Shown: piece after piece, positions 44,405 through 55,834 of the stretch
How positions within the stretch are numbered: position 1 is the stretch's first letter
How the letters are laid out: each line of letters starts with the position of its first letter
From: Gnetum montanum
Lineage: Eukaryota > Streptophyta > Gnetopsida > Gnetales > Gnetaceae
Assembly: GCA_015680685.1 (NCBI GenBank)
Contig: MNCI01003962.1
Coordinates: 419,161-483,160 of the forward strand
Direction of reading: 5' to 3'
Length of the DNA: 64,000 nucleotides
Notes under the pieces: model-generated
What the model saw: only the letters and a program-made list of their open reading frames with translations
Database searches by the model: none
What the model was told of the DNA's origin: nothing
Position numbers and translations under genes: made by a program

Positions 44405-44850
44405 GGCAAATTGAGTGCAACCTAGACTACAACGTGACCAATGTGACCAGACTACAGTGTGACCAGCGTTACCCAACTGTAGCATGATCAATGTGACCCA
44501 ATTGCAGCATGACCAATGTGACTAGACTACAGCATGACTAGCGTGACCCAACTGCAACGTGACCAACATGACCAGACTACAACGTGACCAGCATGACCCA
44601 ACTGTAGCGTGACCAGGGTAACCAAACTATAGCGTGACTAGTGTGACCCAACTACAGTGTGACCAACATGACCAGACTATAGCATGACCAACGTGACCCA
44701 ACTGAAGCATGACCAATGTGACCAGACTACAACATGACCAGTGTGACCCAACTGTAGTGTGACCAATGTGACTAGACTACAACGTGAACATCGTGATCCA
44801 ACTACAGCGTGACCAACGTGACCAGACTGCAGCGTGACAGACTACAGCAG
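44405..44850. repeat. Leader tandem repeat GCGTGACC (B)
   Basis: About 20 units of ACAGCGTGACCAGCGTGACC / CAACTGTAGCGTGACCAAC type (about 22 bp, paired into about 44 bp: ...CAGACTACAGCGTGACC...CCAACTGTAGCGTGACC). It sits between PBS and gag, the region that usually holds packaging signals. Confidence 0.9.
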
Positions 44851-44938
44851 CATGATAAACAAAGAGACTTACAAGGATAGGATGAATGAGTTATGACAAA
44901 TAGCATGATTAAGGTTTTTCATAGAAAATAAACAAGTC

Positions 44939-44958
44939 GGGCCCTCCTTCTAGTGCCA
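44939..44958 (-). other. Primer-binding site (B)
   Basis: The minus strand reads TGGCACTAGAAGGAGGGCCC, six bases after the LTR end. D has CTAGTGCTAGAAGGAGGGCC at the same place. The shared CTAGAAGGAGGGCC word next to the LTR supports a tRNA primer site. I could not name the tRNA. Confidence 0.6.
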
Positions 44959-44964
44959 ATTTAC

Positions 44965-46516
44965 TCTACTAACCTAAATCATCGATGTAAGGCTGGAAGG
45001 AAAGCGAACACCGAAAGATCATCAGGCAAACACAACTGACCCTACCTTCGCCTGAGGGCAAGTTGGAAAAGTAAACAAAGGTAGAGTGCCTTGGATGATC
45101 TACATGCAAATCAACCAAGTACTTCCCTAAGCATAAAAAGGCTTGCATTGGGGTATATTGTAACTGATGTTTTTAAAATGTAAATAGTGCACATAAAAAT
45201 GTAAACAGAAACGTATGCAGGTATCATAAATAAAGTGTAAACAAAACGTAAACTGAATGTAAAATAGAGTAAACAAAATAATGACTAGCAAACAAAAATG
45301 TATTATATTGCTCAGAAAATATGTGCACCGGTCAAAGCATAGCTGCACGTGTGGATGGTAGGTTAGGTGCCAAGCCCTAGGTGATGTGATGTGATGCGAT
45401 GTGATGCGGTGTATTTCAAAAGAGTCAGAGTGTGCCGAGCATCCAAGGACTACTGGTCTAAGTTTCCTAAGTTGTTTAACTCAAAAATTTTCAACCCCAT
45501 TTATGTGAATGGACAAGGTATTTATAGGGTTGGGCCGGGCTTGGGCACGAAATTTCGTGAATGGAATCAACGCCTGGGAGATGAGAGGAAAATGGATCAA
45601 GTGACATGTGTCTGATGGACAATTGGGCATGATTTGGACATGTGTTGGCAAGCTACGTTCTTGAATAGGTTCACCATATTTTATAATGTGTGGGTTAGTC
45701 AAGCCCATGAAAATATAGACAATTTAGATAGTGAGGGCCAAACAAGCCCACAAGTGAAGATTTACATTGAAATGATTAAATTAGTCCTGGCTCACTTGAG
45801 ACTTTTGGATCTTTGATCGCTGCAGGATACCGATTCGGGTGTTTTCGTGGCTTTTGAGGCGTGTCTACTTACAATCATGATGGGCATCTAATAGACACTC
45901 ACACTGGGCAATCACACTAGGAGTTCAGTAGACACTCACACTGGGCAGTCATGCTAGGAGTGTCCTCAATGTGACCTCAGCCAGAGTGCAATAAAATGAG
46001 ACACTTGACACCAAATTTTTGATTTCTGAAGCCTGTTTCTTGAATGCAACTATTGTCTGCCTGTGTTTGACTTTGAGAGTGATCTGAAGTTTAAATTTGA
46101 GCCTGAATGTGCCTTGTTCAGAGCCACTTTTGGTAGGTCATGCTGGACTCATGCCACAACGTGACCTGCAGCATGACCTATGGTGTGACCTCAAAAACTT
46201 GCAATTTTGAGCTGAAAATTGAAATTTCTTAAGGCTTGGACCCATAGTTATCAATAATGAACCCTAAGGATGACTTGCACTCTTGAAATCAAGTCATTTT
46301 TACTTAGTTCTGAGGCTCCAAAAGTTGGTCACCCTAGTGTTATGCAGTAGCGTGACCTGTAGGCTCTGTCAAGTTGCTCATGCTAAGGGTGAGCAATCTA
46401 CCTTAGGCAAGCTGGGTGTGACCTCCATGCCTTAGCCAAATTTTTCCTCCCAAAGCTTTGAAAGGGCTTGAGTCATTTTCATTTCAAAGTGCTAGGCCAA
46501 AATTAGTGGTGTTTCA
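44965..46516 (-). repeat. 5' LTR of element B
   Basis: The minus-strand start is TGAAACACCA at 46,516, the end GGTTAGTAGA at 44,965 (CA end mutated). Length 1,552 bp. U5 aligns with A. U3 holds CACACTGGGCA and GCATGACCT words. Confidence 0.8.
45519..45526 (-). promoter_or_regulatory. LTR TATA box (element B)
   Basis: The minus strand reads CCCTATAAATACC, about 995 bp from the LTR start, the same spacing as in D. Confidence 0.65.
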
Positions 46517-47100
46517 CATGTATAAACTGGAATCTGCCTCCTATCATAAACTGTACAAGGATGCTTCTATTGAGGCGTTTACCTATAAGGCATTCGTAGA
46601 TGCCATTGGCATTTTTGAGGCCTATAACAAGTTCATGCAGTAGGTCAAGGTCATTGAATCTCCTAAATGAGAAGTGAACCTTCCCATAGGTGAGACGGCG
46701 ACCACCTCCTTTTCTCCAGGAACGCCAAGATGGACGACTATCGAGAAGGAGAAGGCTGCTGCAGACGCTGAACCTAGCATTAGGCATTGGGTGGATATCA
46801 CAGAAGAGAAGGTTTGGCATCACCTCAGGGTTGGTTTAGATCGTATACCTTTCGAGATGGAAGCAAGGCCATCTCGAGTTGGTCACTTTCTACTATGTTA
46901 ATGTTTATGCTCTATTGTAGCTCGTGTGTGTTGCCCTAGCTAACTACATCACTTCTATGATGCAGGTTCTAGATGAGGGTGTAGGGCCCACATAGGGCAG
47001 GAATGAAGGGGCAGTAGAGGACAATGCAGGGGAAGGCGATGCAGAAGGGGATGATGTAGAATCAAATGAGGAAAATGATGCGGATGAAGACAACCCATGA
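46517..47100 (+). pseudogene. Antisense gene, 3' end (element D): exons 7-8
   Basis: Exon 7 starts abruptly at the B LTR border, with HMYKLESASYHKLYKDASIE (C: HAYKLENDTHRKMYKDAI). It continues with FVDAIGIFEAYNKF, NLPIGETATTSFSPGTP and HWVDITEEKVWHHLRVGLD. The exon 7 donor is degraded. Exon 8, 46,966-47,100, starts after an intact TGATGCAG acceptor and encodes a strongly acidic tail (GEGDAEGDDVESNEENDADE) ending TGA. Sequence upstream of 46,517 was displaced by the nested element B. It lies opposite to D gag-protease, as in the other copies. Confidence 0.75.
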
Positions 47101-47269
47101 CAGCATGGGATTTTTTGAAATTTTTTGATTTTTATAGAATTTTTGCAAACATTGCCTAAATGACAAAAGCTTTGAATAAAAAGGAGGATTTAGGAAAAGA
47201 AATTTATTCTATGCTATACTTATGTATTGTCTATGTGCTGAATCCTATGTTAAACTATCATTTTTAATG

Positions 47270-47430
47270 TTTTAGTTTTAGGCCATTTCTGGCCCCTACT
47301 AGTTTTAGGCCATTTTGGGCCATAGCGTAACATAGTTTTAGGCCATTTCAGGCCATAGCGTAGCATAGTTTTAGGCCATTTCGGGCCATAGTGTAGCATA
47401 GTTTTAGGCCATTTCAGGCTATGATGCGGT
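47270..47430. repeat. Post-protease array of element D
   Basis: Five units of about 35 bp (TAGTTTTAGGCCATTTCGGG plus CCATAGCGTAGCA). Note the inclusion of the TAGCGTAGCA word that builds the U3 palindromes of this subfamily. Confidence 0.9.
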
Positions 47431-47564
47431 AAAAGAATGATGCGATAACGAAAAGACGACACTCGATGTAGATGAACAGATGCAAAACAAAGAAAGAAAA
47501 TAGTAAATGTACAAAGGGTGACGACTAGGTAGGAAGAAATGCAGTCACTACACTAAGCATAGCT

Positions 47565-48430
47565 GCTTCTTGACCCATTGTGGGTTGGGCATGACATAAG
47601 GTCGAGGCACCTTTCCAGGACCTTCATCTATATCATTGCCCTCCGCTTGGAAGGGTAACTCAGCCCATGGATTTTCATTTCAAGAACTAGCTTGCTGAGC
47701 CGATTATTTCAGTAGATGGTTAGTATGTGCCATGATAGGCACTTCATTCTCAGATTTCATAACCTCTGAGCCTTGTTCCATGTCTATGTTATTAATAGCT
47801 TGTGTCGTCACCTTGTCGCCATGGATCACCACCTCCCTGCCTGGGTATGGTAGGTGGATCTCCTGATGGATGGGTGAAGAGATAGCCCTAAGTTGTGCTA
47901 ACCATGATATCCCCAAGATTAGGTTAAACCTGGGCATTTCTTCAACCATGATGAACGTTGCGTTCATGGGGAACTGATCCCCTACCATGAAGTCTATGTG
48001 GACCGTGCCCTTCACCATGACCTATCCTCCATTGAATGACTTTAGGCACATTGTTGTTGTGGGTTTGATCTGGTTAACCTTGCCAAACTTGTCCACAATA
48101 AGGAAGGGGATGACATTCATGGCAGCCCCATCATCAACGTGTACCCTTCGGATCCAGTGTTAGCCAACCTGAATTATGATATATAGGGGTGTTGTAGTCA
48201 CTTGACCCCTTTCGAGGTCTTCCCTAATGGAACCGTTGCTGAAAGTCAGTTGGGATGGCTTTGGTTCCGCAAGCACAAAAGGAACCACAACCTATTGGAT
48301 TGCTTCATCTTCCACTGGCATGTCTCTGTCGACTGGGATCACCATCAACATGTGAATCAAAGCCTCCTGGTGTGGAGCAGATGTCATAATTAGGTCATAC
48401 AAGCTCAAGGTTGTATTCTTTTTTTATAGC
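47565..48430 (-). pseudogene. Aspartic protease of element D
   Basis: The main frame 48,018-47,704 holds MVKGTVHIDFMVGDQFPMNA, MVEEMPRFNLILGISWLAQL and HQEIHLPYPGREVVIHGDKV. Upstream, about 48,150, is the active site RVHVDDGAAMNVIPFLIVDK in another frame. The tail has AELPFQAEGNDIDEGPGKVP, then WVKKQLCLV and a stop. It is closest to the C protease. Confidence 0.78.
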
Positions 48431-48439
48431 TTGTTTGAC

Positions 48440-51373
48440 CTACATGAGAGCATCCAAGAGGTCCTAGCCACCCCCTTTTTTACTGCCCTTTTCCTCTTCT
48501 ATTTGCCCCAGAAGACAGATTTCCTAAGGAGGGGAAACTTCAGATTTGGGCTCATATCCTTTTTGGTGGGGTGGTGCAGACTGTGTGGTCGCAACAACAT
48601 TCATCTTTGGTGATGAGGGCATAGATGCAGGGGGTGATGATGTAGGCTTGGAAGTACCTGGGATGGTACTTTCCTTCAACATCTCACCTGTGAAATGCGC
48701 TTCTCGTTTTCTAGGATGAGAAGGCTGCGCAGCTGTCTTATGCGAGGCAGGGGCTATTGAAGGGGTTGGCCCCCTGATGACAAATAGAGCTAACGATGTT
48801 AACGGGTGGGATGGCATGGTTTTGCTAATAGGTGATATGGGGGTAGACATTCGGGGAGGGACTCTTAGAAAAAATGGCTATTGTGAGATTTGGTTAGCTG
48901 CTGGTGGTGCTGGTGCACTACGTTGAGGCACACGGACCACAAACGGCTGCTGGGGTAGCCTAGGATCACTGTAAATGTCGTTGGTGTTGATGATGTAGTC
49001 AACATTATTGGCGTTGAGGGGATCAGTGTAGATGCGTAGAGATTGATTCTCAAGACACACTAGATTACTTTCGTCTAACACCAGTTTTCCTTGATCAATC
49101 ATCCTTTGGATGTCATCCTTCAACACCAGACAGTAATCTATGTTGTGATCACACTGTTGGTGGTAGTCACAAGATCGATCCAACCTGAAGTCCTTATGAA
49201 TTGGGGGCTCATTGGGCAAGGCCAAGGAGGGGTTCCTAATGAGCTCAAAATACCTCTGATGTCTCCTAACTCCCTCCTCTAACATCCACTTGTGTTGGAT
49301 GTACCCTGCGACCAGTAACTGCTTCAGAAGATCTGAAGGCTTGATATGTAGTGGGGTATACTTTGAGCAATCTTTATGCTCAAAGTTTAGCTTGGGTGGT
49401 GCAGATGTCTTGGGTGTGGATGCAGGTGTGGAAGGTTACAGTGTGTGGCCCTGTTTGGGCATGGGGTTAGTTGCAGGTGCAGCCGGTTTTTTATTGTTCT
49501 TGTTACTGTTGTTATTGGGTTTGGGTTTGGTCTCACTTGCCACAGCGGCCACCGTGGCTATTGTAGCCTTACCCTTATCCTTCTTTGTAAAGGTGTTCTT
49601 ATAAGCAAAATAGGCTAGGTCTTTGCTTGCCTTGACCTCATCCTGTATACTCTTAGTCTGAGCAAATTCCTGACTAAGAGTGCAGGGAGCGAGGTAGTAT
49701 AGTTTAGATTTGATGAAGTCATTCACTGTGCCCTTAAAGATGGCCAGAAATTGGGCCTCCATGATGGGCTCGTGAATTTCATTAAGGGTTACACTTCATT
49801 GCTGGATGAATTTTTGGACCAGCTCCAGAGGGTCCTACTTCATGTTCATCAGTTGATCCCGCGTGATTTTCAACTTCAAGTTATACTTGAAACACGTCAT
49901 GAACTGAGTTAGCAACTCCTCCAGAGTTGAGATAGATTAACATGGTAGGGTGCGGTACTAGTCTAGGGCCTTTCTAGTTACAGACATGGCAAAGATGTGG
50001 ATAATCATGTGTAGCCATTGTTGTAGAAGGAGAAACTTAGACCTCAAGGTAACAAGATACACATTGGAATCTCCCTCCCCATTTTATTTTGTGAAATGAG
50101 GGAGGAACATCCCTAGAGGTAACATCAACAGAGGGATTGTTGGGTTGATGGGGTCATTTTGGTAAAACTCCATGACTTGTACCATGTCAGACCTAATAGC
50201 CTTAAGGAATTTTACTTTCTTAGTAAGGGTTTGGATAAGTTGGAATGCTTGATCTAAACCCTAGGACGACGTAGATGTTTGGGGAACTACCGAGGTAGCC
50301 CCCATTTATGGAGTAGCAAGGGTAGCAGCGTGACCCATCAACGGTACCATTGGGATGACCCCTATGAAGGGTGCTACTTTTGTTTTCCACCACCTAGCAG
50401 GTGATGTCATTAGGGCAGCAACCGTGAGTTGAGCTATAGGATAGGCGGCTGGGGTCACTAGCAGAGCAGACCATAGTCTTGCACTAGGTTGTACCATTTG
50501 CGGGATTTGATAGGTCTATTGGTGAACGTGGTGAGACATCTACGATGGTAGCATAGCAGGGGAAGCAGTGAATGGGGTCCACCATGTGGATAGGCCTAGG
50601 CCCACCGCTGATGGTGGGATAGGTGTAAATGCAGGAATGGAGGTGGAAGCTATGTATGACTGTGAAGTTGGTATAGTGTAAACATGTGAAAGGGTAGTCG
50701 TGATTGGCATATGATGCGGTACGAGAATGGACTGATGAAGGGTTTGCAGGGGAATAGTGGCTACAAATGAAACTGGGGAACAGGGGCATTGATATGTCGA
50801 GGAGATGACATGGCTACCCATCGTAGATGTAGTTGCAGGTTGCAAAGGCATAGGCATGATTATGAAGGGAGTGGCAACAAAGAGTGGGTTGGTCTAGAAG
50901 GACTGGGTCAAAGAGATAGTAATAGGGTTGGTTTGACCTCCCCTGTCAGACTGGGAATCAAGCTCCTCCTATCCATCTTGGAAGGCCTCGTCGTGATTGG
51001 ATGTTGTTTCATGCTGCTCCCTAAGCCTAGCCAACTAGATCTGCTCATCTAGCATCCATTGGTTTATCAGGGTCAAAGGAAAAGAGGCGCTGGGAGTGGG
51101 AAAAAATTCCTTCACGTTGTAGTAAATGAACTCAAAGCTACATTTATCTTCAAGTTCTTATGCATCCAAGGGTAGGTTCCCCTGCACCTTTATGTAGAGA
51201 AAATTATAGTGCTCATGTTCCTGAGCCAAACCCTCAGGTCCTTCATTTTAGATCTTGAGGGATTGATGTAGTTCCAGCACTGGGCTGAGTGGTTGCTCAG
51301 CACCTATGATGCCTTAAACCATGAAAGGAACCTCAGCAGTAAAAGTGTTAGCAGTAGAGCTTGGGAAATCCAT
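48440..51373 (-). pseudogene. gag of element D
   Basis: It starts at the ATG at 51,373 (MDFPSSTANTFTAEVPFMV). A helical N-terminal part follows (EHEHYNFLYIKVQGNLPL), then LREQHETTSNHDEAFQDG and a Pro/Thr/Met-rich stretch (50.86-50.3). Capsid: VMEFYQNDPIN, IKSKLYYLAPCTLSQEFAQT (49.76-49.64), a Lys/Asn linker, and RLDRSCDYHQQCDHNIDYCL (about 49,180). The intact start shows what the LTR/gag fusion in C removed. Several stops are present. Confidence 0.8.
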
Positions 51374-51424
51374 TGTCACGAAGCTAGATAGTATTACAAA
51401 CTAGAAAAGCAAAGAGATCGGAAG

Positions 51425-51745
51425 GCAATGGAAGGCTTTATGTCTTGTTGAATTCCAAGGGAATCGTCAGAGCGACTGAACTGTACCACACGATGCATAA
51501 ACAACCACGAAAGGATGTCGTGTTTATGCTAGTGTGTGATAGGGTACAGAACACGTGCAAGACTACTGTAAAGAAAACAAGTTAATTGGCGATTGAAGGC
51601 TTTATGTCCTGCAAGGTTCCGGAGGAAACGTCGAAGCGACCGATCTGCACCACATGATGTGTAAACAACTACAAATGGGTGTCAAGTTTATGCTAATGCA
51701 TATTAGGGTGTAGACTGCTTACAGGACTATCATAAAATACGGAAA
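51425..51745. repeat. Leader tandem duplication (D)
   Basis: Two copies of about 165 bp (51,425-51,590 and 51,592-51,745), starting GAAGGCTTTATGTC.TG and containing a CGACTGAACTGTACCACACG / CGACCGATCTGCACCACATG pair. They lie between PBS and gag, where B has its GCGTGACC array. Confidence 0.8.
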
Positions 51746-51757
51746 GGGCACCAAAAG

Positions 51758-51776
51758 GCCCTCCTTCTAGCACTAG
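51758..51776 (-). other. Primer-binding site (D)
   Basis: The minus strand reads CTAGTGCTAGAAGGAGGGCC, a few bases after the LTR end. It shares the CTAGAAGGAGGGCC word with B. Confidence 0.5.
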
Positions 51777-52451
51777 AAAACTGTAGCAACCGAAAATGTC
51801 GACGGTTGGAAAACACCAAGAGGTCGTCGATCATGACAGTCTTAAACCTAGATCTACACAAGAGCGGTGCTAGATGAAAACAAAAAAAGGGCACCCTGAA
51901 TGGTCTAGTTGATCAGATTGGGACTTATTTGGTGTTAATATAAACTTTTGCGAACATGTATTTTAGAAGCAACACTTATAACGTAAACTAACAATTTTTA
52001 AATGCCAGATTGCAAAAAACAATGCAAAATGTAATGACAGGTAAGAAAACAAAGTAAAATGTAGTTAAGAGAATGCACCACTTCAAGAACTATGGATTTA
52101 ATCTGTCAAAATGGATATAATTGGTTGCACGACACTGGGATGCACAGAGATCCCAAAAGTAACCAAAACATCCAAAGTAGACCAACTGTGTGCTTGAACA
52201 TGGACTCAGAGGTTAAAAATGCAAGGCGTTACAAAGGTAGTAGGAGAGAGAGAGAGAAAGAGCAAACAAGATGCCAAATGGAAATTCTAACAACTTGATT
52301 TTGCCAACTCAAGGGTGTTACAGTGCTCAAAATTTCTAGTTTGCCAACTTGCAAAAATGCTAACTTTTCGATTTGCCAATTTGCCAGATAACCAATTTGC
52401 TTGCTAACTTGCCAACTTGCTAACCAACCCATTGAACGTTGCTCTTCAAGG

Positions 52452-52459
52452 TATTTATA
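52452..52459 (-). promoter_or_regulatory. LTR TATA box (element D)
   Basis: The minus strand reads GGCCCTATAAATACC, 993 bp from the LTR start. Confidence 0.65.
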
Positions 52460-52629
52460 GGGCCAAGAGGATGCAAAAGATGTGGTTTGGACACCATGTT
52501 TCCTGAGCCAATGTTGACGTGTCCATGCTGCATGGAACTGCCAAGTTGATTGATGAGCCTGCCATGTTGTAATTATGTTGTCAAAACTTGGAGATATGTG
52601 CCAACAATGCAAAAAGATGAAGTACATTA

Positions 52630-53240
52630 ATGTGGCATAACTGCCTGCTACACTATGCTATGCTTTGTAGCATAACATGTAGGCATAGCATAGCAACTTT
52701 CCATGCAAGGAGATGCATGGATGTAGCATAGCAGCTTGCTACGCTATGCTACACTATCCAGTGTAGCATAGCATAGCCACCAGTTTGAGGTGGAAAATTG
52801 CATCGAAGACTGTTGCATGCATTGAAATCCTTTAAACTGTTATGGCTGATTTTGCGTGGTTGCTATGCTGTGCTATGCTACATAGCATAGCACCTGGCCT
52901 TAACCACCAATTTGGAACTATTTCTCTTTGTAATTCGAAACCTACGAACTTGTTGATCCTGCACTTTGAGATGCCTTTTCCTGCTTTTGCAGAGTTGCTA
53001 CGCTATGCTATGCTACGTAGCATAGCATAGCGTAACAGCCAACATGGCCTACTTTTTGCCAAGTTTTCTGCTTTCTGGCAGAAGGGGCCATTGCTAAAGG
53101 ACTTGGAGTCGGGTAAGGAAAGTGACCATCTGGCTTTTGGTATGTTGTGCTATGCTACGTAGCATAGCGTAGCATAGCACTTCGTTCTGCGACTGTCTTC
53201 TAAAACATGCTATGCTACATAGCCTGGTGTAGCGTAGCAA
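52630..53240. repeat. U3 palindromic repeats, element D LTR
   Basis: Seven or more clusters of TGCTATGCTACGTAGCATAG-type perfect palindromes with variants (CTACACTATCCAGTGTAGCA; CTATGCTATGCTACGTAGCA). Clusters are 60-130 bp apart within U3, upstream of the TATA box. Confidence 0.9.
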
Positions 53241-53445
53241 ATGTCTTAACTTAGAAAATTTGCCAAACTATTTCACGCATCTCTAGGACCGCCGACAACT
53301 CTCGCATTGTTTCTAAGTAGACTATCAGCTGGATGAGTTACCTAGCTAAACTCAGAGCATCCATTTCTTGCCAAAGTGACACGATGCTACCTGACTTGCA
53401 GGGACCTAGTGAAGTAAGAATGCCTTGAAAATTTAGGGTGTTTCA

Positions 53446-55780
53446 GTCTTGTAACAACATGAGGTGTTGTCCTTGCACTTGTGATTCCTCTACCTCTCCT
53501 TGGGTCAACTATTTGGTAGCAGAAGTTTCCTAATGAATGCTAAAGGATTGGGCTTCCTACTCCACATGTTCTAATTCTTGTTCTCCTATTCAGCCTCTAC
53601 CTTGGCCTCTTGGCCTTTTACTTGCATCCTGTGAGGGTTCATCTTATGCTCCTCTCTTTATGCCATTTGCAATCATCAAATAATTAGGGATTAATTAGAA
53701 TGTGTTCTTTAATTTTTATAACTCCCTTCCTTTCTCCTACTTTTAGTTAGATCAAGTTCCTATTTATTAGGATTGCAAACTTAAAAATTTTCAAAAAGTA
53801 ATCCCATAGGAATTAATTTCCTACAACCTTCATAGTTATCTATTTTTTTCTTATTCATGGCTCATAATGATCATTATGGTTCATTAAGAGCATTATTTAA
53901 GTGCTTTGGCATTAATATGATTGATTTTTATTAAAAATGTTTACTTTTCCCTTCATACTTATCCTTATAATACCTTATGGATACTAGCAAATTAGCTTAG
54001 ATTTTCTTCACTAGCACCTTCTCATGACTAAGATGAGCACTCTGGAATCAAATAGGTTTGAAAATCACAAAAATTGGAGTGATAACATGCTAGTTATGGC
54101 TTGGGGAAGCTAGGAGGTTAAAGCTAAAATTGCAAAAGAAAAATGAAAAAATCTCCCTCTCTTCAGAAGCTTGAAAGAAAAATTTTCTCTAACTCCTCTC
54201 ATATTTATACTTTTTGTCTAACCCGATATTGGATGCAAAATTTTCAAGTTTTGCTTGATATCTGATGATGAATAATGAATCTCTTTGGAATGCCTAGAAC
54301 ATTTGAATCATATTTAGAGGGTCTTGGACTATGAATAATGCATATTTAGTGCACATTAGCATAGAAAATGTGTAAAGAAGGAATCTTGAGTTATATGAAG
54401 TGTTGATGAGATGGATGAGATGGGTAATGAATTCTTTCGTATAGAATAGAGTTATGTGATGTAGAGGAAAGTTGTGATTAATATTTATTAGTTTTGAAAT
54501 GCTTAATATGATGTGGAATTGTTGGACAAGTATAAGATACAATAGTTATATAAGTGGATCCTCCCCAAAGTAAGCTCCAGCCCTTCATGTCCTTGTATAA
54601 CCACACCTAGAATTGTCCTAAGGCACTTAAGGAGTTGAATGTAATGCATACTTATTTAGCAAAACACACATGTTAGTACCACCAAATTGAAAAATTATGA
54701 TATGGTATACAAAATCATAAGTTATGATTATTTATAGAGTAAGATGAGTGGACTTAGAAGGGATTATAGAAATTGGGACATGAGGTATCTTACCATGGGC
54801 ATTATGAATTCTTGTGTTTTATTAATGGTTAAAATTATCATTAGCCTTTCTTTTCAAGATCCAAATCAAGTCTAGACCATATTCTAGTGGCATCACATTG
54901 TCTCATCTCTTGGAATTAGAACTGTAAGACTACCACTAGTGTAAGAAGTATCATGACTTAGTGTATTGTCCAAGGAAGGATTTTATTCATGGCACCTTTT
55001 TATTTTTATTTTTAGATTTCTAAGAAGCTACCTACCTTCAGGCTTGGGTAACATGTCTTTCTATTGGGACCCTTAGAAATTTATTCTATTCTCTTTTATT
55101 TTTATTTATGTTAACCTTACCAGAGGAGTCCCTTCAGGCATGGGTATCATGTCTTTCTAGTGACAAGGTAAGGTAGCACTTATTTTACTCTTACTTCTAT
55201 TTTTCATTAGATCTACAAGGATATGATACAACCTAAGCAACATCATAGAACTAATAGAAGTAATTCAAGAGAGTCCACAAATCCCCTTGATGTCACACCC
55301 ATTACATTTTCACGTGATTATTCACTTTTCTATCTAGGCATAATGATCACAAATTTATTCATAGTTGTATGATGAGAATAATATAATTATCACCATGGTA
55401 AGAACCTCTTATTAATGGAATGAACGAATGGATGATGTGGGCTCACTATTCAAATAATTAGCCCCTTATGGCTTAATAACATAGACAAATCTTCACTTTA
55501 TTGGACTACATCTTGCCTTATTCATAATTTATTTTATTAACAATCAAAATTATTTACAAAGAAAACAAAAACAAAGAATGAAAAAGATAATAAGAATTGG
55601 AAAAAATGTAAAGAATGAAAAATGTCAAAGAATGAAAAGTCATTAAAGAAGTGAAAAATATGGAAGAATATTAAAAATTGAAGAAATGAGAAAATATTAA
55701 AGAATGTGTAAAATGAAAAATTTAGTAAAGTACCTATAGTTCTAGATTGACACCCTAATGACTATTATTAGATCAGTTAG
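53446..55780. other. Non-coding region, probable 3' part of element F
   Basis: AT-rich, without a coding frame I can support. It holds a direct repeat (about 55,028-55,065 and 55,128-55,165, CTTCAGGC.TGGGTA.CATGT) and an AAAGAATG-rich stretch. Athila elements have a long region between integrase and the 3' LTR, which may be what this is. The 3' LTR of F was not found. Confidence 0.4.
55558..55725. repeat. Purine-rich imperfect repeat
   Basis: Irregular AAAGAATGAAAAAT units on the plus strand, just downstream of the F integrase. The strand asymmetry is strong (almost no C). Confidence 0.7.
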
Positions 55781-55834
55781 ATAAAAGATAGAACAGGAAG
55801 AGGAATGTTAGGTAGGCTAAGTAGATTCCTTGAA

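Larger units (their letters stand above)
31200..46516 (-). mobile_element. Tat/Ogre-like element B (3' end missing)
   Basis: Minus-strand order: 5' LTR (46,516-44,965), PBS, leader repeats, gag (44.4-42.1), protease (41.6-40.7), array, antisense gene (plus strand, 40.05-34.55), array, RT-RNaseH-aRNH-integrase (33.8-31.2), then a break. It is the best copy for showing the full gag-protease / antisense gene / RT order in one element with its own LTR. Its LTR begins exactly where exon 7 of the antisense gene of D is cut, so B is nested in D. Confidence 0.75.
46517..53445 (-). mobile_element. Tat/Ogre-like element D (5' half)
   Basis: Minus-strand order: 5' LTR (53,445-51,782), PBS, leader with a tandem duplication, gag (51,373-48.45), protease (48.4-47.57), GGCC array, 3' end of the antisense gene. 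The rest lies beyond the inserted element B and is not found in the window. LTR repeats and gag are closest to element C. Confidence 0.75.
51782..53445 (-). repeat. 5' LTR of element D
   Basis: Minus-strand start TGAAACACCC at 53,445, end CGGTTGCTACA at 51,782 (TG...CA intact). Length 1,664 bp. Flanked outside by GTCTT, which would be one half of a target duplication; the other half is not in the window. Confidence 0.85.

Noticed and set aside
44405-44850. CRISPR-like regular repeats
   Set aside because: The units are contiguous or irregular, without unique spacers, and lie in the leader of a plant retrotransposon.
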